Below, piece after piece: positions 11,559 to 21,431 of a stretch of 36,485 nucleotides of DNA (position 1 is the first letter of the stretch; every line of letters starts with the position of its first letter). The DNA lies in assembly GCA_027621175.1 (NCBI GenBank), contig JAQCCM010000016.1:1-36485 (forward strand), written 5' to 3'. A program made the position numbers and the translations under genes. The DNA comes from Bacteroidota bacterium. Lineage in GTDB: Bacteria; Bacteroidota; Bacteroidia; Flavobacteriales; Flavobacteriaceae. The notes under the pieces were generated by a model that was given only the letters and a program-made list of their open reading frames with translations, had not been told where the DNA came from and did no database searches.

Positions 11559-12494
11559 ATGAAAGTTACTATTGTAGGTGCCGGAAATGTCGGTGCCACT
11601 TGCGCAGATGCCATAGCTACGCAACGTATTGCCAGCGAGGTTGTATTGCTAGACATCAAAGAAGGATTTGCAGAAGGCAAAGCCCTTGATATGATGCAAA
11701 CCGCTACAACGCTAGGTTTTAACACCAAAATTGTAGGTACTACTAACGATTATTCCAAAACCGCAAATAGCGATGTCGTAGTTATTACGTCTGGTATTCC
11801 ACGAAAGCCAGGAATGACTCGTGAGGAGCTTATAGGAATTAACGCAGGAATCGTCCAAACGGTTTCGGAAAATATTTTAGCAAACTCGCCAGAGGCTATC
11901 ATTGTAGTGGTGTCTAATCCTATGGATACCATGACCTATTTGGCACTGAAAAAGACCGGGTTGCCTAAGAATCGTATCATCGGAATGGGTGGTGCTTTAG
12001 ATAGCTCACGATTTAAAACCTATTTATCACTCGCACTTGACAAACCTGCAAATGACATTCACGGAATGGTTATTGGAGGTCACGGGGATACAACCATGAT
12101 TCCACTCACGCGTTTGGCATCTTACAATGGGATTCCTGTTTCTAATTTACTTGAAGCAGATGCCCTTAAGCAAGTTGCTGCTGACACCATGGTAGGCGGT
12201 GCTACGCTAACTAAACTTTTAGGAACTTCTGCCTGGTATGCACCAGGTGCTTCGGTTGCCTATTTAGTAGACAGTATTTTAAACGATCAAAAACGCATTA
12301 TTCCCTGTTCCGTGTACCTTGAAGGAGAATATAACCAAGAGGATATATGTATTGGTGTACCTTGTGTTATTGGACGTAACGGATGGGAATCTATTGTAGA
12401 TGTCAATCTAAACGAGGAAGAACAAGCAACATTTGATAAAAGTGCTACTGCTGTTCGCACCATGAATGCGGCATTAGACAGTATTCTTTCGTAA
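11559..12494 (+). CDS. mdh: Malate dehydrogenase
   Basis: A 311-residue NAD-dependent malate dehydrogenase of the LDH-like type. The Rossmann loop is VGAGNVGAT at the N-terminus and the catalytic histidine is H175 in GGHGDTTMIP. Substrate arginines lie in IPRKPGMTREEL near residue 80, and the motif VSNPMD is present. I use the ATG at 11559; a TTG 24 nt upstream is in frame but overlaps the perfect -7 promoter box TATTTTTG at 11530-11537 and would be untranscribed. It interconverts malate and oxaloacetate in the TCA cycle. Confidence 0.95.
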   Translation: MKVTIVGAGNVGATCADAIATQRIASEVVLLDIKEGFAEGKALDMMQTATTLGFNTKIVGTTNDYSKTANSDVVVITSGIPRKPGMTREELIGINAGIVQTVSENILANSPEAIIVVVSNPMDTMTYLALKKTGLPKNRIIGMGGALDSSRFKTYLSLALDKPANDIHGMVIGGHGDTTMIPLTRLASYNGIPVSNLLEADALKQVAADTMVGGATLTKLLGTSAWYAPGASVAYLVDSILNDQKRIIPCSVYLEGEYNQEDICIGVPCVIGRNGWESIVDVNLNEEEQATFDKSATAVRTMNAALDSILS

Positions 12495-12517
12495 TTTTTT
12501 ATCCCTTTAATTAGGTA

Positions 12518-12548
12518 TTTGTTAATCAGGGCGGATACGTTATATTTG
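12518..12548 (+). promoter_or_regulatory. Promoter of secDF
   Basis: TTTG (12518-12521), a 19-nt spacer and TATATTTG (12541-12548) form a full Bacteroidota -33/-7 consensus 32 nt before the ATG. It is the best promoter in the window. Confidence 0.82.
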
Positions 12549-12580
12549 CTCGTCTCATATGCGACACTAAATTCTATATC

Positions 12581-15526
12581 ATGCAGAATAACGGACTTAT
12601 CAAACTCTTTACCGTTTTATTTGGCCTTATCAGCCTTTACCAACTTTCATTCACCTTTGTTACATCAAAGATAGAGTCAGACGCAAAAACTTTTGCACAA
12701 GCTTCGGTCAACCCAGATGATGCAAACTATTTTGCGTTAGTGGATATTGCCGAGCGTAACTATTTAGACTCCATTTCCAATGAAACAGCTTTTGGCTACA
12801 CGTCATACGGTACAGCCAAAGACCGCGAACTCAATAAAGGGCTCGACCTAAAAGGTGGGATCAATGTTATTTTGCAGGTGTCTGTAAAAGACATTTTAAA
12901 AGGATTATCAGAAAACTCACGCAATCCACTATTTAATCGTGCGTTGGAAGATGCAGATGTGTTACAGAAATCTTCGGATGAAACATATGTTGAAAGTTTC
13001 TTCGAAGCATTTGACGCTTTAAAAGGCGACCAAAAATTAGCGAGTCCTGATATTTTTGCCAATCGTACGTTGAGTGATGATATTAACTTTAACATGACTG
13101 ATGAGGAAGTTCAACCCATTATTCGTAGAAAAATTGATGCATCAATTGTTTCAGCGTTCGAGGTATTGCGTAAGCGTATCGATAAGTTTGGCGTTACCCA
13201 ACCCAACATTCAGCGTTTAGGGAACTCTGGTCGTATTTTGGTAGAGCTACCTGGAGCACGTGATGTAGAGCGTGTAAAAAATCTTTTACAAAGTACAGCG
13301 CAATTGGAATTTTGGGAAACGGCTTCTAACCAATCTTATGGTACATTTTTGGCTCAAGCCAACGAACTGCTCAAAACAGTTGTAGCAACCGAAAAAGAAA
13401 CGGTCTCTGAAGAAACTTCAGATATTGATGACTTACTTTCTGACGTTTCTGCACAGCAAGATTCCATAACTACAGTTGTAAACCCCATTTATGATTATGT
13501 AAAAGGTGCGGGTTATGCAGGTGGTCCTGTGTTGCTGCAAGTGGATGCGAAGGACCAACCTATTTTAGAGGAATACTTAAATCGTTCAGACGTTCGCGCG
13601 TTACTTCCTGCTGATTTGCGTTTCACCAAATTTTTATGGGGAATTCCTGATGCACAAACCGATATAGTTGATTTGTATGTAGTTAATGCAAACAGGTCTA
13701 ACGAACCTCCGCTAAGTGGAAGCGTAATTGTAGATGCATCACAAACCTACGATCAACTTGGTGTGCCTGCTGTTTCCATGCAAATGAATGGAAAAGGGGC
13801 TCGTATTTGGGAAGATATGACAGGAAAAGCATTCCGTGAAGGTAGTAATATCGCCATTGTATTAGACGACGTGGTGTATTCAGCACCGGGTGTTTCCAAG
13901 GGCGCTATTGCTGGTGGTCGCTCTGAAATTTCAGGGCAGTTTTCACTTAATGAAGCTATTGACTTAGCTAACGTGTTGCGTGCGGGTAAACTTCCTGCTG
14001 CTGCCGAAATTATCCAATCTGAAATTGTTGGACCATCGCTAGGACAAGAAGCGATTGAAAGCGGAATCAATTCCTTTGTGATTGCACTTCTTTTGGTATT
14101 GGCATGGATGATTTTTTATTACGGTCGTGCCGGATTGTACGCTGATATGGCACTAACGCTAAACATTGTTTTGATTTTTGGTATTCTCGCCGGACTTGGT
14201 GCTGTTCTTACATTACCGGGAATTGCGGGTATCGTGCTTACCATCGGTATGTCGGTGGACGCAAACGTACTTATTTTTGAGCGTATTCGTGAGGAATTGG
14301 CAAAAGGTAAAGGTCAAAAGCAAGCCGTTTCAGACGGGTTTAAAAATGCCTTGTCTTCTATCTTAGATGCGAATATCACCACAGGACTAACGGCATTTAT
14401 CTTATTTATTTTTGGAACAGGTCCAATTAAAGGATTTGCCACTACACTTCTTATTGGTATCGCTACATCGCTGTGTACCGCCATTTTTGTTACTAGACTT
14501 CTTGTTGATAGCCGAATTGGTAAAGGCTATTCGCTTGAATTTGCTACCAAAGCCACTAAAAATTTATTCCGAAATCTATCGATTACATTCTTGAAAAAAC
14601 GTGTAGTTGCATATGTTATTTCTGGAATACTTATCACGGTAGGTGTTTTCTCTCTTTTCACTAAGGGATTAAATCAAGGTGTTGATTTTGTTGGTGGTCG
14701 TTCCTATACGGTCCGTTTTGAGCAGGCAGTAAATCCTTCTGATGTGCAAGCACAACTGGGTTCATTTTTGGGAAGCGCAGAAGCCAAAACGTTTGGTGAG
14801 GACAATCAGCTTAAAATTACAACAAACTTTAAAGTTGATGTAGAAGGAACAGAAGTAGATAACGAAATTCAAGAAGCCTTGTACAGCGGTTTATCTTCTT
14901 TCCTACCACAAAATTTATCTTATGATGATTTTGTAAACGGTGCTGAGGATAAGCAAGTAGGGATCATGTCTTCTATAAAAGTTGGACCAACCATTGCCGA
15001 TGATATCAAGAAGAACTCTTTCTTGGCGGTATTTGGGTCACTCATTGTGGTCTTCCTGTACATTTTATTGCGTTTCCGAAAGTGGCAGTACTCGCTTGGT
15101 GCGGTTGTAGCCGTATTCCACGACGTACTCATTGTATTGGGTGTGTTTTCGATTGCGCACACATTTATGCCGTTTAGCATGGAAATCAATCAAGCATTTA
15201 TTGCTGCGGTACTTACGGTTATTGGATATTCACTTAACGATACCGTGGTAGTGTTTGATCGTATTCGTGAATTTACACGACTTCATACGTCTTGGGAAAG
15301 TAATAAAATCGTAAACAGCGCACTCAACAGTACATTAAGTCGAACAATCAATACGTCACTTACTACCTTGGTGGTTTTATTGGCGATATTTATTTTCGGT
15401 GGTGAGGCGATCCGTGGATTTATGTTCGCGCTTATTGTCGGAGTACTTGTGGGTACGTATTCGTCGTTGTTTATTGCAACGCCCGTCATGTTTGATACAT
15501 CTAAAAAGAAAAAGGCAAACGGTTAA
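12581..15526 (+). CDS. secDF: Fused protein translocase subunit SecDF
   Basis: A 981-residue fusion of SecD (about residues 1-665) and SecF (about 670-981). SecD shows the D1 motif KGLDLKGGINV near residue 87, a large periplasmic domain, and the membrane motif TIGMSVDANVLIFERIREEL. SecF shows GVDFVGGRSYTVRF and its own VIGYSLNDTVVVFDRIREF. The complex uses the proton gradient to pull exported proteins out of SecYEG. The periplasmic region has an acidic, probably flexible stretch around residues 265-295. It has the best promoter in the window, and its terminator is embedded in its own last codons. Fused SecDF is usual in Bacteroidota. Confidence 0.96.
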   Translation: MQNNGLIKLFTVLFGLISLYQLSFTFVTSKIESDAKTFAQASVNPDDANYFALVDIAERNYLDSISNETAFGYTSYGTAKDRELNKGLDLKGGINVILQVSVKDILKGLSENSRNPLFNRALEDADVLQKSSDETYVESFFEAFDALKGDQKLASPDIFANRTLSDDINFNMTDEEVQPIIRRKIDASIVSAFEVLRKRIDKFGVTQPNIQRLGNSGRILVELPGARDVERVKNLLQSTAQLEFWETASNQSYGTFLAQANELLKTVVATEKETVSEETSDIDDLLSDVSAQQDSITTVVNPIYDYVKGAGYAGGPVLLQVDAKDQPILEEYLNRSDVRALLPADLRFTKFLWGIPDAQTDIVDLYVVNANRSNEPPLSGSVIVDASQTYDQLGVPAVSMQMNGKGARIWEDMTGKAFREGSNIAIVLDDVVYSAPGVSKGAIAGGRSEISGQFSLNEAIDLANVLRAGKLPAAAEIIQSEIVGPSLGQEAIESGINSFVIALLLVLAWMIFYYGRAGLYADMALTLNIVLIFGILAGLGAVLTLPGIAGIVLTIGMSVDANVLIFERIREELAKGKGQKQAVSDGFKNALSSILDANITTGLTAFILFIFGTGPIKGFATTLLIGIATSLCTAIFVTRLLVDSRIGKGYSLEFATKATKNLFRNLSITFLKKRVVAYVISGILITVGVFSLFTKGLNQGVDFVGGRSYTVRFEQAVNPSDVQAQLGSFLGSAEAKTFGEDNQLKITTNFKVDVEGTEVDNEIQEALYSGLSSFLPQNLSYDDFVNGAEDKQVGIMSSIKVGPTIADDIKKNSFLAVFGSLIVVFLYILLRFRKWQYSLGAVVAVFHDVLIVLGVFSIAHTFMPFSMEINQAFIAAVLTVIGYSLNDTVVVFDRIREFTRLHTSWESNKIVNSALNSTLSRTINTSLTTLVVLLAIFIFGGEAIRGFMFALIVGVLVGTYSSLFIATPVMFDTSKKKKANG

Positions 15527-15543
15527 ACGTTTGCCTTGTTTTT
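15512..15543. terminator. Bidirectional terminator inside secDF and lgt stops
   Basis: A 10-bp perfect stem (AAGGCAAACG against CGTTTGCCTT) with loop GTTAAA carries both stop codons. T-rich tails follow on each strand (TTTTT at 15539-15543 on plus; T-runs opposite 15503-15511 on minus). Confidence 0.85.
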
Positions 15544-16356
15544 ATACGATAGCGCCATAACGACTATTCCTAGAAGAATAAGCGGGATACTAAGCCATTG
15601 GCCTGTAGAGAGATAACCTAAATTTTCTCCAAAACCACCTTGACTCTCTTTTACAAATTCTGCTATAAAGCGCACACTAAACAGCAGGCTAAAAAAAGCA
15701 CCTATTAAGAAGCCTTTTTGATTTCTGATATGGGTTTTTTTATAAAATGTAAATAAGATGATAAATACAATTAAATACCCTAAAGATTCATACAACTGAA
15801 CGGGGTGACGAGGTAGCGTTTCGCCATTATTTCGAAAAACAACACCAAAACTACTTCCTGTATATTTCCCTACAATTTCAGAGTTGAAGAAGTTTCCAAT
15901 GCGGATAAAAATACCACCAAAAGCCACTGTAATGGCAACGCGATCTAAAAGCCAAAGCATAGACCCATATTTATATTTCTTTGTGTATAGGTAAAGGGCA
16001 GATAAAATCCCTACCACAGCGCCGTGGCTCGCTAAACCTCTAAATCCAACAAATTCCCACCCTTCTTCTGTGATTTTTACCGGTAAAATAATTTCGAGCA
16101 GGTTGTTTTGAAAATAATCCCAATTGTAGAAAAACACCTCGCCAAGACGCGCACCAACAAGCGTTCCAACCACCATATACATTAAAAGCGGATCTAAATA
16201 CTCCAATGAGATTCCCTCTTTTTTGTACATGAATTTCATCAAGTAAAGTCCAGATGCAAAGGCAATAACAAACATCAAGCTATAGTAGTAAACATTAAAA
16301 CTGCCAAGACTTATGGCTACGGGGTTGGGTGACCACAAAAATTTGAGTGCTAACAT
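15523..16356 (-). CDS. lgt: Prolipoprotein diacylglyceryl transferase
   Basis: A 277-residue inner-membrane enzyme with about seven hydrophobic segments. It transfers diacylglycerol from phosphatidylglycerol to the lipobox cysteine, the first step of lipoprotein maturation. Recognisable are SHGAVVGILSA near residue 110, the family signature region GGIFIRIGNFFNSEIVG near residue 147 and HPVQLYES near residue 184. It is the last gene of the minus-strand run with yidD, cysS and folE, 37 nt after yidD. Its stop interlocks with the secDF stop, and both lie in one bidirectional terminator hairpin. Confidence 0.95.
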   Translation of the reverse strand: MLALKFLWSPNPVAISLGSFNVYYYSLMFVIAFASGLYLMKFMYKKEGISLEYLDPLLMYMVVGTLVGARLGEVFFYNWDYFQNNLLEIILPVKITEEGWEFVGFRGLASHGAVVGILSALYLYTKKYKYGSMLWLLDRVAITVAFGGIFIRIGNFFNSEIVGKYTGSSFGVVFRNNGETLPRHPVQLYESLGYLIVFIILFTFYKKTHIRNQKGFLIGAFFSLLFSVRFIAEFVKESQGGFGENLGYLSTGQWLSIPLILLGIVVMALSYKNKANV

Positions 16357-16393
16357 GAGATTTTATTTGTGTTAAAGATACAGTAAAAATAAC

Positions 16394-16618
16394 CTACTCG
16401 GGAACAGGGTCGTGACCTTGTCCGCCCCACGGATGGCATTTACTTATGCGCTTGATTGCTAACAAAGTACCTCTCCAAAGGCCGTGTTTTTGTAAGGCAA
16501 CTAGGCTGTATTGAGAGCAGGTGGGGTGGAACCTACAAGACGAAGGCAGTAGTGGTGATATAAGAATTTGGTAGATACGAATAAGGATAACAAAAGGTAA
16601 AATAAGTACCTTTTTCAT
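16394..16618 (-). CDS. yidD: Membrane protein insertion efficiency factor YidD
   Basis: A 74-residue protein with a hydrophobic or amphipathic N-terminus and the family motif [11 protein letters not shown] followed by [12 protein letters not shown]. YidD associates with the inner membrane and aids YidC-dependent insertion. It is normally next to rpmH-rnpA-yidC, but here it lies between cysS and lgt. Its start overlaps the cysS stop by 4 nt, so the two are coupled. Confidence 0.93.
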   Translation of the reverse strand: MKKVLILPFVILIRIYQILISPLLPSSCRFHPTCSQYSLVALQKHGLWRGTLLAIKRISKCHPWGGQGHDPVPE

Positions 16619-18093
16619 GACGACAAACCGTAAGTAGTACCGTCTTTTCCATCCATCAGCTGAATGCCTTTTGCTAAAAGTTCGTCGCGAATTCGGTCTG
16701 CAGTAGCAAAATCTTTATTGGCTCGCGCTTGCTCACGTAAATCGATAAGTACCGATAATGCTTTGTCTAAATAGGTATTTTCAGTCTGTTCAGAAGCTAG
16801 AGTCAATCCCAATACATCAAACACAAAATGATGCACTGTTTTGTGAAGTTTTTCCAAATCCGCTTTTGTAATCGTTTCTTCTCCTTGCTTCACTCGTTGA
16901 ATGAGTTTGGCCGTTTCAAAAAGTTGCGCAATAAGCACTGGACTGTTAAAATCGTCGTTCATCGCACCGTAATAGCTATCGATGTGCGCATTTACATCTG
17001 TACTGCTTTGATCACTTATGGGCAAATCAGCAAGTAATTCAATAGCTTGAAGTAAGCGTTTATATCCTTTTTCGGCAGCTTCTAAAGCGTCACTGCTTAA
17101 ATCCAAAATACTGCGGTAATGTGCTTGTAACATAAAAAAGCGCGCTACATCGGGTGAAAACGCCTTGGATAGTATGGGATTTGATCCACTAAAAAGTTCG
17201 TTTGGCAAAATATTATTCCCTGTAGATTTTGCCATTTTTTTGCCATTAAGCGTTAGCATATTGGCGTGCATCCATGTGTTTACGGGGCTTTTTTGATTTA
17301 TTGCCTGAGCTTGTGCAATTTCACATTCATGGTGTGGAAACTTTAAATCCATACCGCCACCGTGAATATCAAAATTTTCGCCCAAATACTTGGTGCTCAT
17401 CGCAGTACATTCCAAGTGCCAGCCAGGAAAACCATCGCCCCAAGGCGAAGGCCAACGCATAATGTGCTGTGGCTCGGCTTTTTTCCAAAGTGCGAAATCC
17501 TGCGGTGAACGCTTATCGCTTTGCCCTGAAAGTGAGCGTGTGTTGTGAATCATGTCCTCCAATTTTCGACCGCTAAGAATGCCGTAGTTATTGGAGGCGT
17601 TATATTTTTGAACATCAAAATAAACAGAGCCATTGATTTCGTATGCCAGCCCAGATGCAAGAATGCCTTTGACAATTTCAATTTGCTCAATGATGTGTCC
17701 TGTTGCAGTAGGCTCGATGTTTGGGGGGAGTGTGTTGAATGCTGCTAAGGTTTGATGAAAATCTACCGTGTAACGTTGAACTACTTCCATAGGTTCAATA
17801 CGTTCTAGTCTTGCTTTTTTGGAAATGCGGTCTTCACCTTCATCCGCATCGTGTTCTAAGTGACCAGCATCAGTTATATTGCGTACATAGCGTACCGAGT
17901 AGCCCAAATGCTTTAGGTAACGGTATACCAAATCGAATGAGATAAACGTACGGCAATTGCCCAAATGAACATTGCTATACACGGTTGGCCCACAAACATA
18001 CATACCTACATGTTTGTCTTCAATGGGTGTAAACGGCTCTTTTTTACCGCTTAGCGAATTAAAAATATACAATGATGATGTTGTGTCACTCAT
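16615..18093 (-). CDS. cysS: Cysteinyl-tRNA synthetase
   Basis: A 492-residue class I synthetase that charges tRNA-Cys. The HIGH motif appears as HLGN (residues 43-46) and KMSKS as KKMAKS (285-290). The expected zinc ligands are visible as C34, C229, H254 and E258. The C-terminal helical domain ends near KDGTTYGL. It begins 3 nt after folE on the same strand and overlaps yidD, so it belongs to the folE-cysS-yidD-lgt run. Confidence 0.96.
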   Translation of the reverse strand: MSDTTSSLYIFNSLSGKKEPFTPIEDKHVGMYVCGPTVYSNVHLGNCRTFISFDLVYRYLKHLGYSVRYVRNITDAGHLEHDADEGEDRISKKARLERIEPMEVVQRYTVDFHQTLAAFNTLPPNIEPTATGHIIEQIEIVKGILASGLAYEINGSVYFDVQKYNASNNYGILSGRKLEDMIHNTRSLSGQSDKRSPQDFALWKKAEPQHIMRWPSPWGDGFPGWHLECTAMSTKYLGENFDIHGGGMDLKFPHHECEIAQAQAINQKSPVNTWMHANMLTLNGKKMAKSTGNNILPNELFSGSNPILSKAFSPDVARFFMLQAHYRSILDLSSDALEAAEKGYKRLLQAIELLADLPISDQSSTDVNAHIDSYYGAMNDDFNSPVLIAQLFETAKLIQRVKQGEETITKADLEKLHKTVHHFVFDVLGLTLASEQTENTYLDKALSVLIDLREQARANKDFATADRIRDELLAKGIQLMDGKDGTTYGLSS

Positions 18094-18096
18094 AAG

Positions 18097-18780
18097 TTAA
18101 AATGTCGTGTCAAGGTTTAGGTAACCCAAAAACTCTTTTCTGACTTCAGCTTTTTTGAAAGCTCCGCCAAACTCAGCTGTTACTGTGCTGCTTTCAATAT
18201 CGCGAATACCTCGTGCATTTACGCAAAGGTGTTTGGCATCAATTACGCATGCAACGTCTTGGGTGTTTAGCACTTCTTGTAAGGCTTTTACCACCTGAAT
18301 TGTTAGTCTTTCTTGTACTTGTGGACGTTTGGCAAAATAGTCTACCAAGCGGTTCATTTTAGAAAGGCCTACGACAGTTCCGTTAGAAATATAGGCGACG
18401 TGTGCTTTACCAATAATTGGGAGTAAATGATGCTCGCAAGTAGAGTAGAGGGTGATGTTCTTCTCCACCAACATTTCCCCATACTTATACTTATTATCAA
18501 AAGTAGATGCACTGGGTTTGTTGTCGGGATGCAGTCCAGCAAAAAGTTCGTTAACAAACATTTTTGCAACGCGCTTGGCGGTGCCTTTCAGACTATCGTC
18601 TGTAAGATCCATGCCTAGAGTTTCTAAAATATGTTTGACATCTTTTTCAATGCGCACAATTTTTTCATCGTTTGACATTTCAAAAGCATCGTCTCGAAGT
18701 GGCGTGTCGATATTTCCACTTTGGTGATCATCATCGTTGATGTCCTCCAAGGGTTCTTTTATTAGTTTGTCAAATTTCAT
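18097..18780 (-). CDS. folE: GTP cyclohydrolase I (type IA)
   Basis: A zinc-dependent GTP cyclohydrolase I of 227 residues, committing GTP to dihydroneopterin triphosphate for folate. The metal ligands are visible: C115 and H118 in STCEHHLLP and C186 in KHLCVNARG. About 45 N-terminal residues are acidic and variable. I use the ATG at 18780 because an upstream ATG at 18798 would start at or before the transcript start predicted from the -7 box TATCTTTG (18807-18800, minus). AAGAAGG precedes the chosen ATG. It heads the folE-cysS-yidD-lgt run. Confidence 0.93.
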   Translation of the reverse strand: MKFDKLIKEPLEDINDDDHQSGNIDTPLRDDAFEMSNDEKIVRIEKDVKHILETLGMDLTDDSLKGTAKRVAKMFVNELFAGLHPDNKPSASTFDNKYKYGEMLVEKNITLYSTCEHHLLPIIGKAHVAYISNGTVVGLSKMNRLVDYFAKRPQVQERLTIQVVKALQEVLNTQDVACVIDAKHLCVNARGIRDIESSTVTAEFGGAFKKAEVRKEFLGYLNLDTTF

Positions 18781-18799
18781 AGCATCCTTCTTAAGCATG

Positions 18800-18807
18800 C
18801 AAAGATA
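18800..18807 (-). promoter_or_regulatory. -7 promoter box of folE run
   Basis: On the minus strand this reads TATCTTTG, a perfect -7 match, placing the transcript start near 18794 and supporting the folE start at 18780. Confidence 0.6.
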
Positions 18808-18832
18808 CTACATTCGTAAAAATTAGCTTTTA

Positions 18833-20365
18833 TTAGAAGCGAACGTTATATGTTAACGATACATTTCCTGTTTTTTGCTGCACATTAAAAGAATCTGTTA
18901 GCCCAATATGGTAAGGTTGTTGTTTGTAGTCTTGATTTACTTTTGTGTATGTGAGGTCAAGAGAAGCGTTCTCAAATCGAATTCCTGTTCCCACGGCAAA
19001 CCCACTTCGGTCATTCATTAATTGATTATTTTTATAAGGAGTTTGTTCAAACCAATATCCTGCTCGAAAGCTGATGTCTCCAAATCGTGTTTCGCTGCCA
19101 GCTCTTAAAAATGTAGCTGTGTCTAAATTGTTTCTGATGTCATTATTTAAGTAATCAAAATTGTTGCTATTATCGTCCACTTTTGTTGTAGTGTAATCTT
19201 TCAATCCGTAATCAACACTTAAAAGGCCATTAGTGCCAAAAACAAGCGCCATACTTCCTTGCACTATTGATGGAGTTTTGAGGTTAAATGGTTTTAAGGC
19301 GTTAATAACGTTTGGATACATGGAACGACCAAAGGCACCATTCAATTCTTGATTATATCTTACATCTAAAGCCTCGGAGTATTCCTCTTCAATTTCATAG
19401 TACGTTGGACTTGTATAATTTAATCCCAATCGCAAAATATCAGAAGCTTTATAAAGTGCTCCAAACTGAATAGAAATTCCAGTTCCAAAACTTTTTAAAT
19501 CTTGTATGTAGTCAACTTGATCTAAAAAGGAATTGCTGTCTTTATATTTGTCAGAAGTATGTTTTCGTTGTGTGTAATCAATGCTGTAAATATTGATGTT
19601 CACTCCTAAAGATAATTTTTCTAAATAACGACCGCTAAAATTCAACGTGTACTTACGTTGTTCGCCTCTAGTTTGTAAATCGTGAAATTGGTCTATCCCA
19701 AGTGCTTTTTTGTCAACATAACCATAATACGGAGTTTGATTTTCTGGAGCATAATAATTGAGGAGCCCTGTGTCAAGTGCCATATAGGTGCGTTGTGCAT
19801 CTGCGCCTATTTTTGACAATCTTTCATATTCAACATCTGTATTAGCCCTAAAATCATATTCGTTATAAGGAATATTCCTTTGTAAAGTTACGTCTGAAAT
19901 TTCAAGAAAGTAGTCTGCTAGTCCACGCTGGGTATTTATACCTTGTGCATATAAATTTTTATTGAAGTTATTTACCAGTTGAGCATTAAATCCAAAAGCA
20001 ATTTTATCCCAATTACTATTTTGGTTAACAAATAGTAGTACAAATCCAGCTTGCCCAACGTCAAAAGAATTGGTTTCCTTAGATGATGTTCGATTAAAAT
20101 AAGTATTGTCCGTATTATGCGTTTGCAACCCTATGGTTATGCCAGCCTCATCGAATGAGAATACGGTGGAAGATGCAGGGTTGTTGCTCATGGCAGATAA
20201 ATCACCACCTAATGCACCAAATGCGCCTGCCAAGGCTTGATAACGAGCCGAGCCATGAAGCTCATCTGTGGTGTATTGTACGATATCATTAAGTTCTTGC
20301 CCTTGCAAAAACATTCCAAACAAGGCACATGAAAGCACCCCTATTTTACGTGTCATTTTTTTCAT
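18833..20365 (-). CDS. OmpP1/FadL-family outer-membrane beta-barrel
   Basis: A 510-residue protein with a signal peptide ending near residue 22 (FLQGQ), many alternating aromatic strands and a C-terminal phenylalanine typical of BAM-assembled barrels. The mature N-terminus has GSARYQALAGAFGALGGDLSAMSNNPA, the conserved N-terminal motif of FadL/TodX transporters, whose plug domain threads hydrophobic compounds through the outer membrane. The gene begins 3 nt after the lipoprotein gene stop, implying one operon and perhaps one complex. The ligand is unknown. A second ATG at 20356 is an equally plausible start. Confidence 0.87.
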   Translation of the reverse strand: MKKMTRKIGVLSCALFGMFLQGQELNDIVQYTTDELHGSARYQALAGAFGALGGDLSAMSNNPASSTVFSFDEAGITIGLQTHNTDNTYFNRTSSKETNSFDVGQAGFVLLFVNQNSNWDKIAFGFNAQLVNNFNKNLYAQGINTQRGLADYFLEISDVTLQRNIPYNEYDFRANTDVEYERLSKIGADAQRTYMALDTGLLNYYAPENQTPYYGYVDKKALGIDQFHDLQTRGEQRKYTLNFSGRYLEKLSLGVNINIYSIDYTQRKHTSDKYKDSNSFLDQVDYIQDLKSFGTGISIQFGALYKASDILRLGLNYTSPTYYEIEEEYSEALDVRYNQELNGAFGRSMYPNVINALKPFNLKTPSIVQGSMALVFGTNGLLSVDYGLKDYTTTKVDDNSNNFDYLNNDIRNNLDTATFLRAGSETRFGDISFRAGYWFEQTPYKNNQLMNDRSGFAVGTGIRFENASLDLTYTKVNQDYKQQPYHIGLTDSFNVQQKTGNVSLTYNVRF

Positions 20366-20368
20366 AAT

Positions 20369-21409
20369 TTATCTTCTTCTGGTTGAATTAGTACTTCTTG
20401 AAGGGCTACTACTCCTTGTGCTGTTTGTTGTTCGACTAGGTGTTGCACTTAGGTAACTGTTGTTAGATGTCGAAGAGGAACTTCTATACGAGGAAGAGTT
20501 GTTTGAGTAAACTCGACTTGAATTGTTTCGTGGCTGACTTGTTGTAGCACGATTCGTACTTGAGTTGCTTCGGCGTGTAGTGGTTCTGCTAGGTGTCTGA
20601 TTGTACGAAGATGTTGCTTGACTTCTCTGTGTGGTCGTCGTAGCACTTCCTTGTGCACTCGTGGTTGATCTAGTGCTCCGCGCATTTGTACGATTCGTGG
20701 TATTTACGGCACTTGAATTCACGCTTCTTCCGCTATTTCTCGAAATATTGTTCCCTCTGATAGTTCTTGAACCATTTAATCTAGTATAGGTTGGCGCATT
20801 ACGATAAACGTTTCCATTGAAATATCTTCTATCCCAATACAGATCCTGATAATCCCAACGGCTCCAATAGTTACCACGATACCCCCAACCAAAACGGTAT
20901 GGATTATAGTATGGATGGTGATTAAAGCCATATGTAAAGTACCACGGATGGTAATTATACCCCCAAAAGGACCTACGCCCAAACGTGAATGGCGCATCGT
21001 ACCATCCCCAACCCATATTCCAATCAAATGAACGGTTGTAAACGACGTTAATATTTATTCTATCTGCCTGATCACCCCACGAGCCATGAGCCAGATAGCT
21101 TCCTTCGTTGGTTTGTTCGGGTGCTGGATTTTGATATTGCTCGGCAGATGTAAAATAAGGATCATCTTGAATACCTTGTGTGGCTTTTTCGGCAAAGTAA
21201 TTTTTATAGTATGTTCCACTTTGCTGCGGCGCAGGAGCTGTATTCACGGCTTGTTGAGGAACTTGTTGCATGGTTGCCTCGCCATATATGCCATCATGAT
21301 AGTAGGAAACAGGTTGGTAGCCACTACAGCCTACAAAGAATAAGGTTAAAAAAGCAATTAAAATTTTGGGTGTATTTTTAAGGCGATATTGTTGGTAAGT
21401 AGTTCTCAT
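20369..21409 (-). CDS. Lipoprotein with aromatic domain and Ser/Thr/Asn/Arg-rich tail
   Basis: I do not recognise a characterised family. The protein has 346 residues. A lipoprotein signal peptide ends in FVGC with C28 as the lipidation site. Residues 30-110 are Gln- and Tyr-rich. Residues 129-197 are packed with Trp, Tyr, Phe and Gly (GWGWYDAPF, YNYHPWYFTYGFNHHPYY). Residues 205-346 are a low-complexity Ser/Thr/Asn/Arg tail ending in RRR. A basic disordered tail on an envelope lipoprotein suggests binding to polyanions such as LPS, capsule, DNA or peptidoglycan; this is inference. It is the first gene of a two-gene unit with the FadL-like barrel, and its promoter overlaps that of proS. Confidence 0.85.
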   Translation of the reverse strand: MRTTYQQYRLKNTPKILIAFLTLFFVGCSGYQPVSYYHDGIYGEATMQQVPQQAVNTAPAPQQSGTYYKNYFAEKATQGIQDDPYFTSAEQYQNPAPEQTNEGSYLAHGSWGDQADRININVVYNRSFDWNMGWGWYDAPFTFGRRSFWGYNYHPWYFTYGFNHHPYYNPYRFGWGYRGNYWSRWDYQDLYWDRRYFNGNVYRNAPTYTRLNGSRTIRGNNISRNSGRSVNSSAVNTTNRTNARSTRSTTSAQGSATTTTQRSQATSSYNQTPSRTTTRRSNSSTNRATTSQPRNNSSRVYSNNSSSYRSSSSTSNNSYLSATPSRTTNSTRSSSPSRSTNSTRRR

Positions 21410-21431
21410 GGCAGTAACGTTTAATTAACTT

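Noticed and set aside
16394-16618. yidD away from rnpA-yidC considered as misplaced or a pseudogene
   Set aside because: The reading frame and both motif blocks are complete, and it is coupled to cysS.
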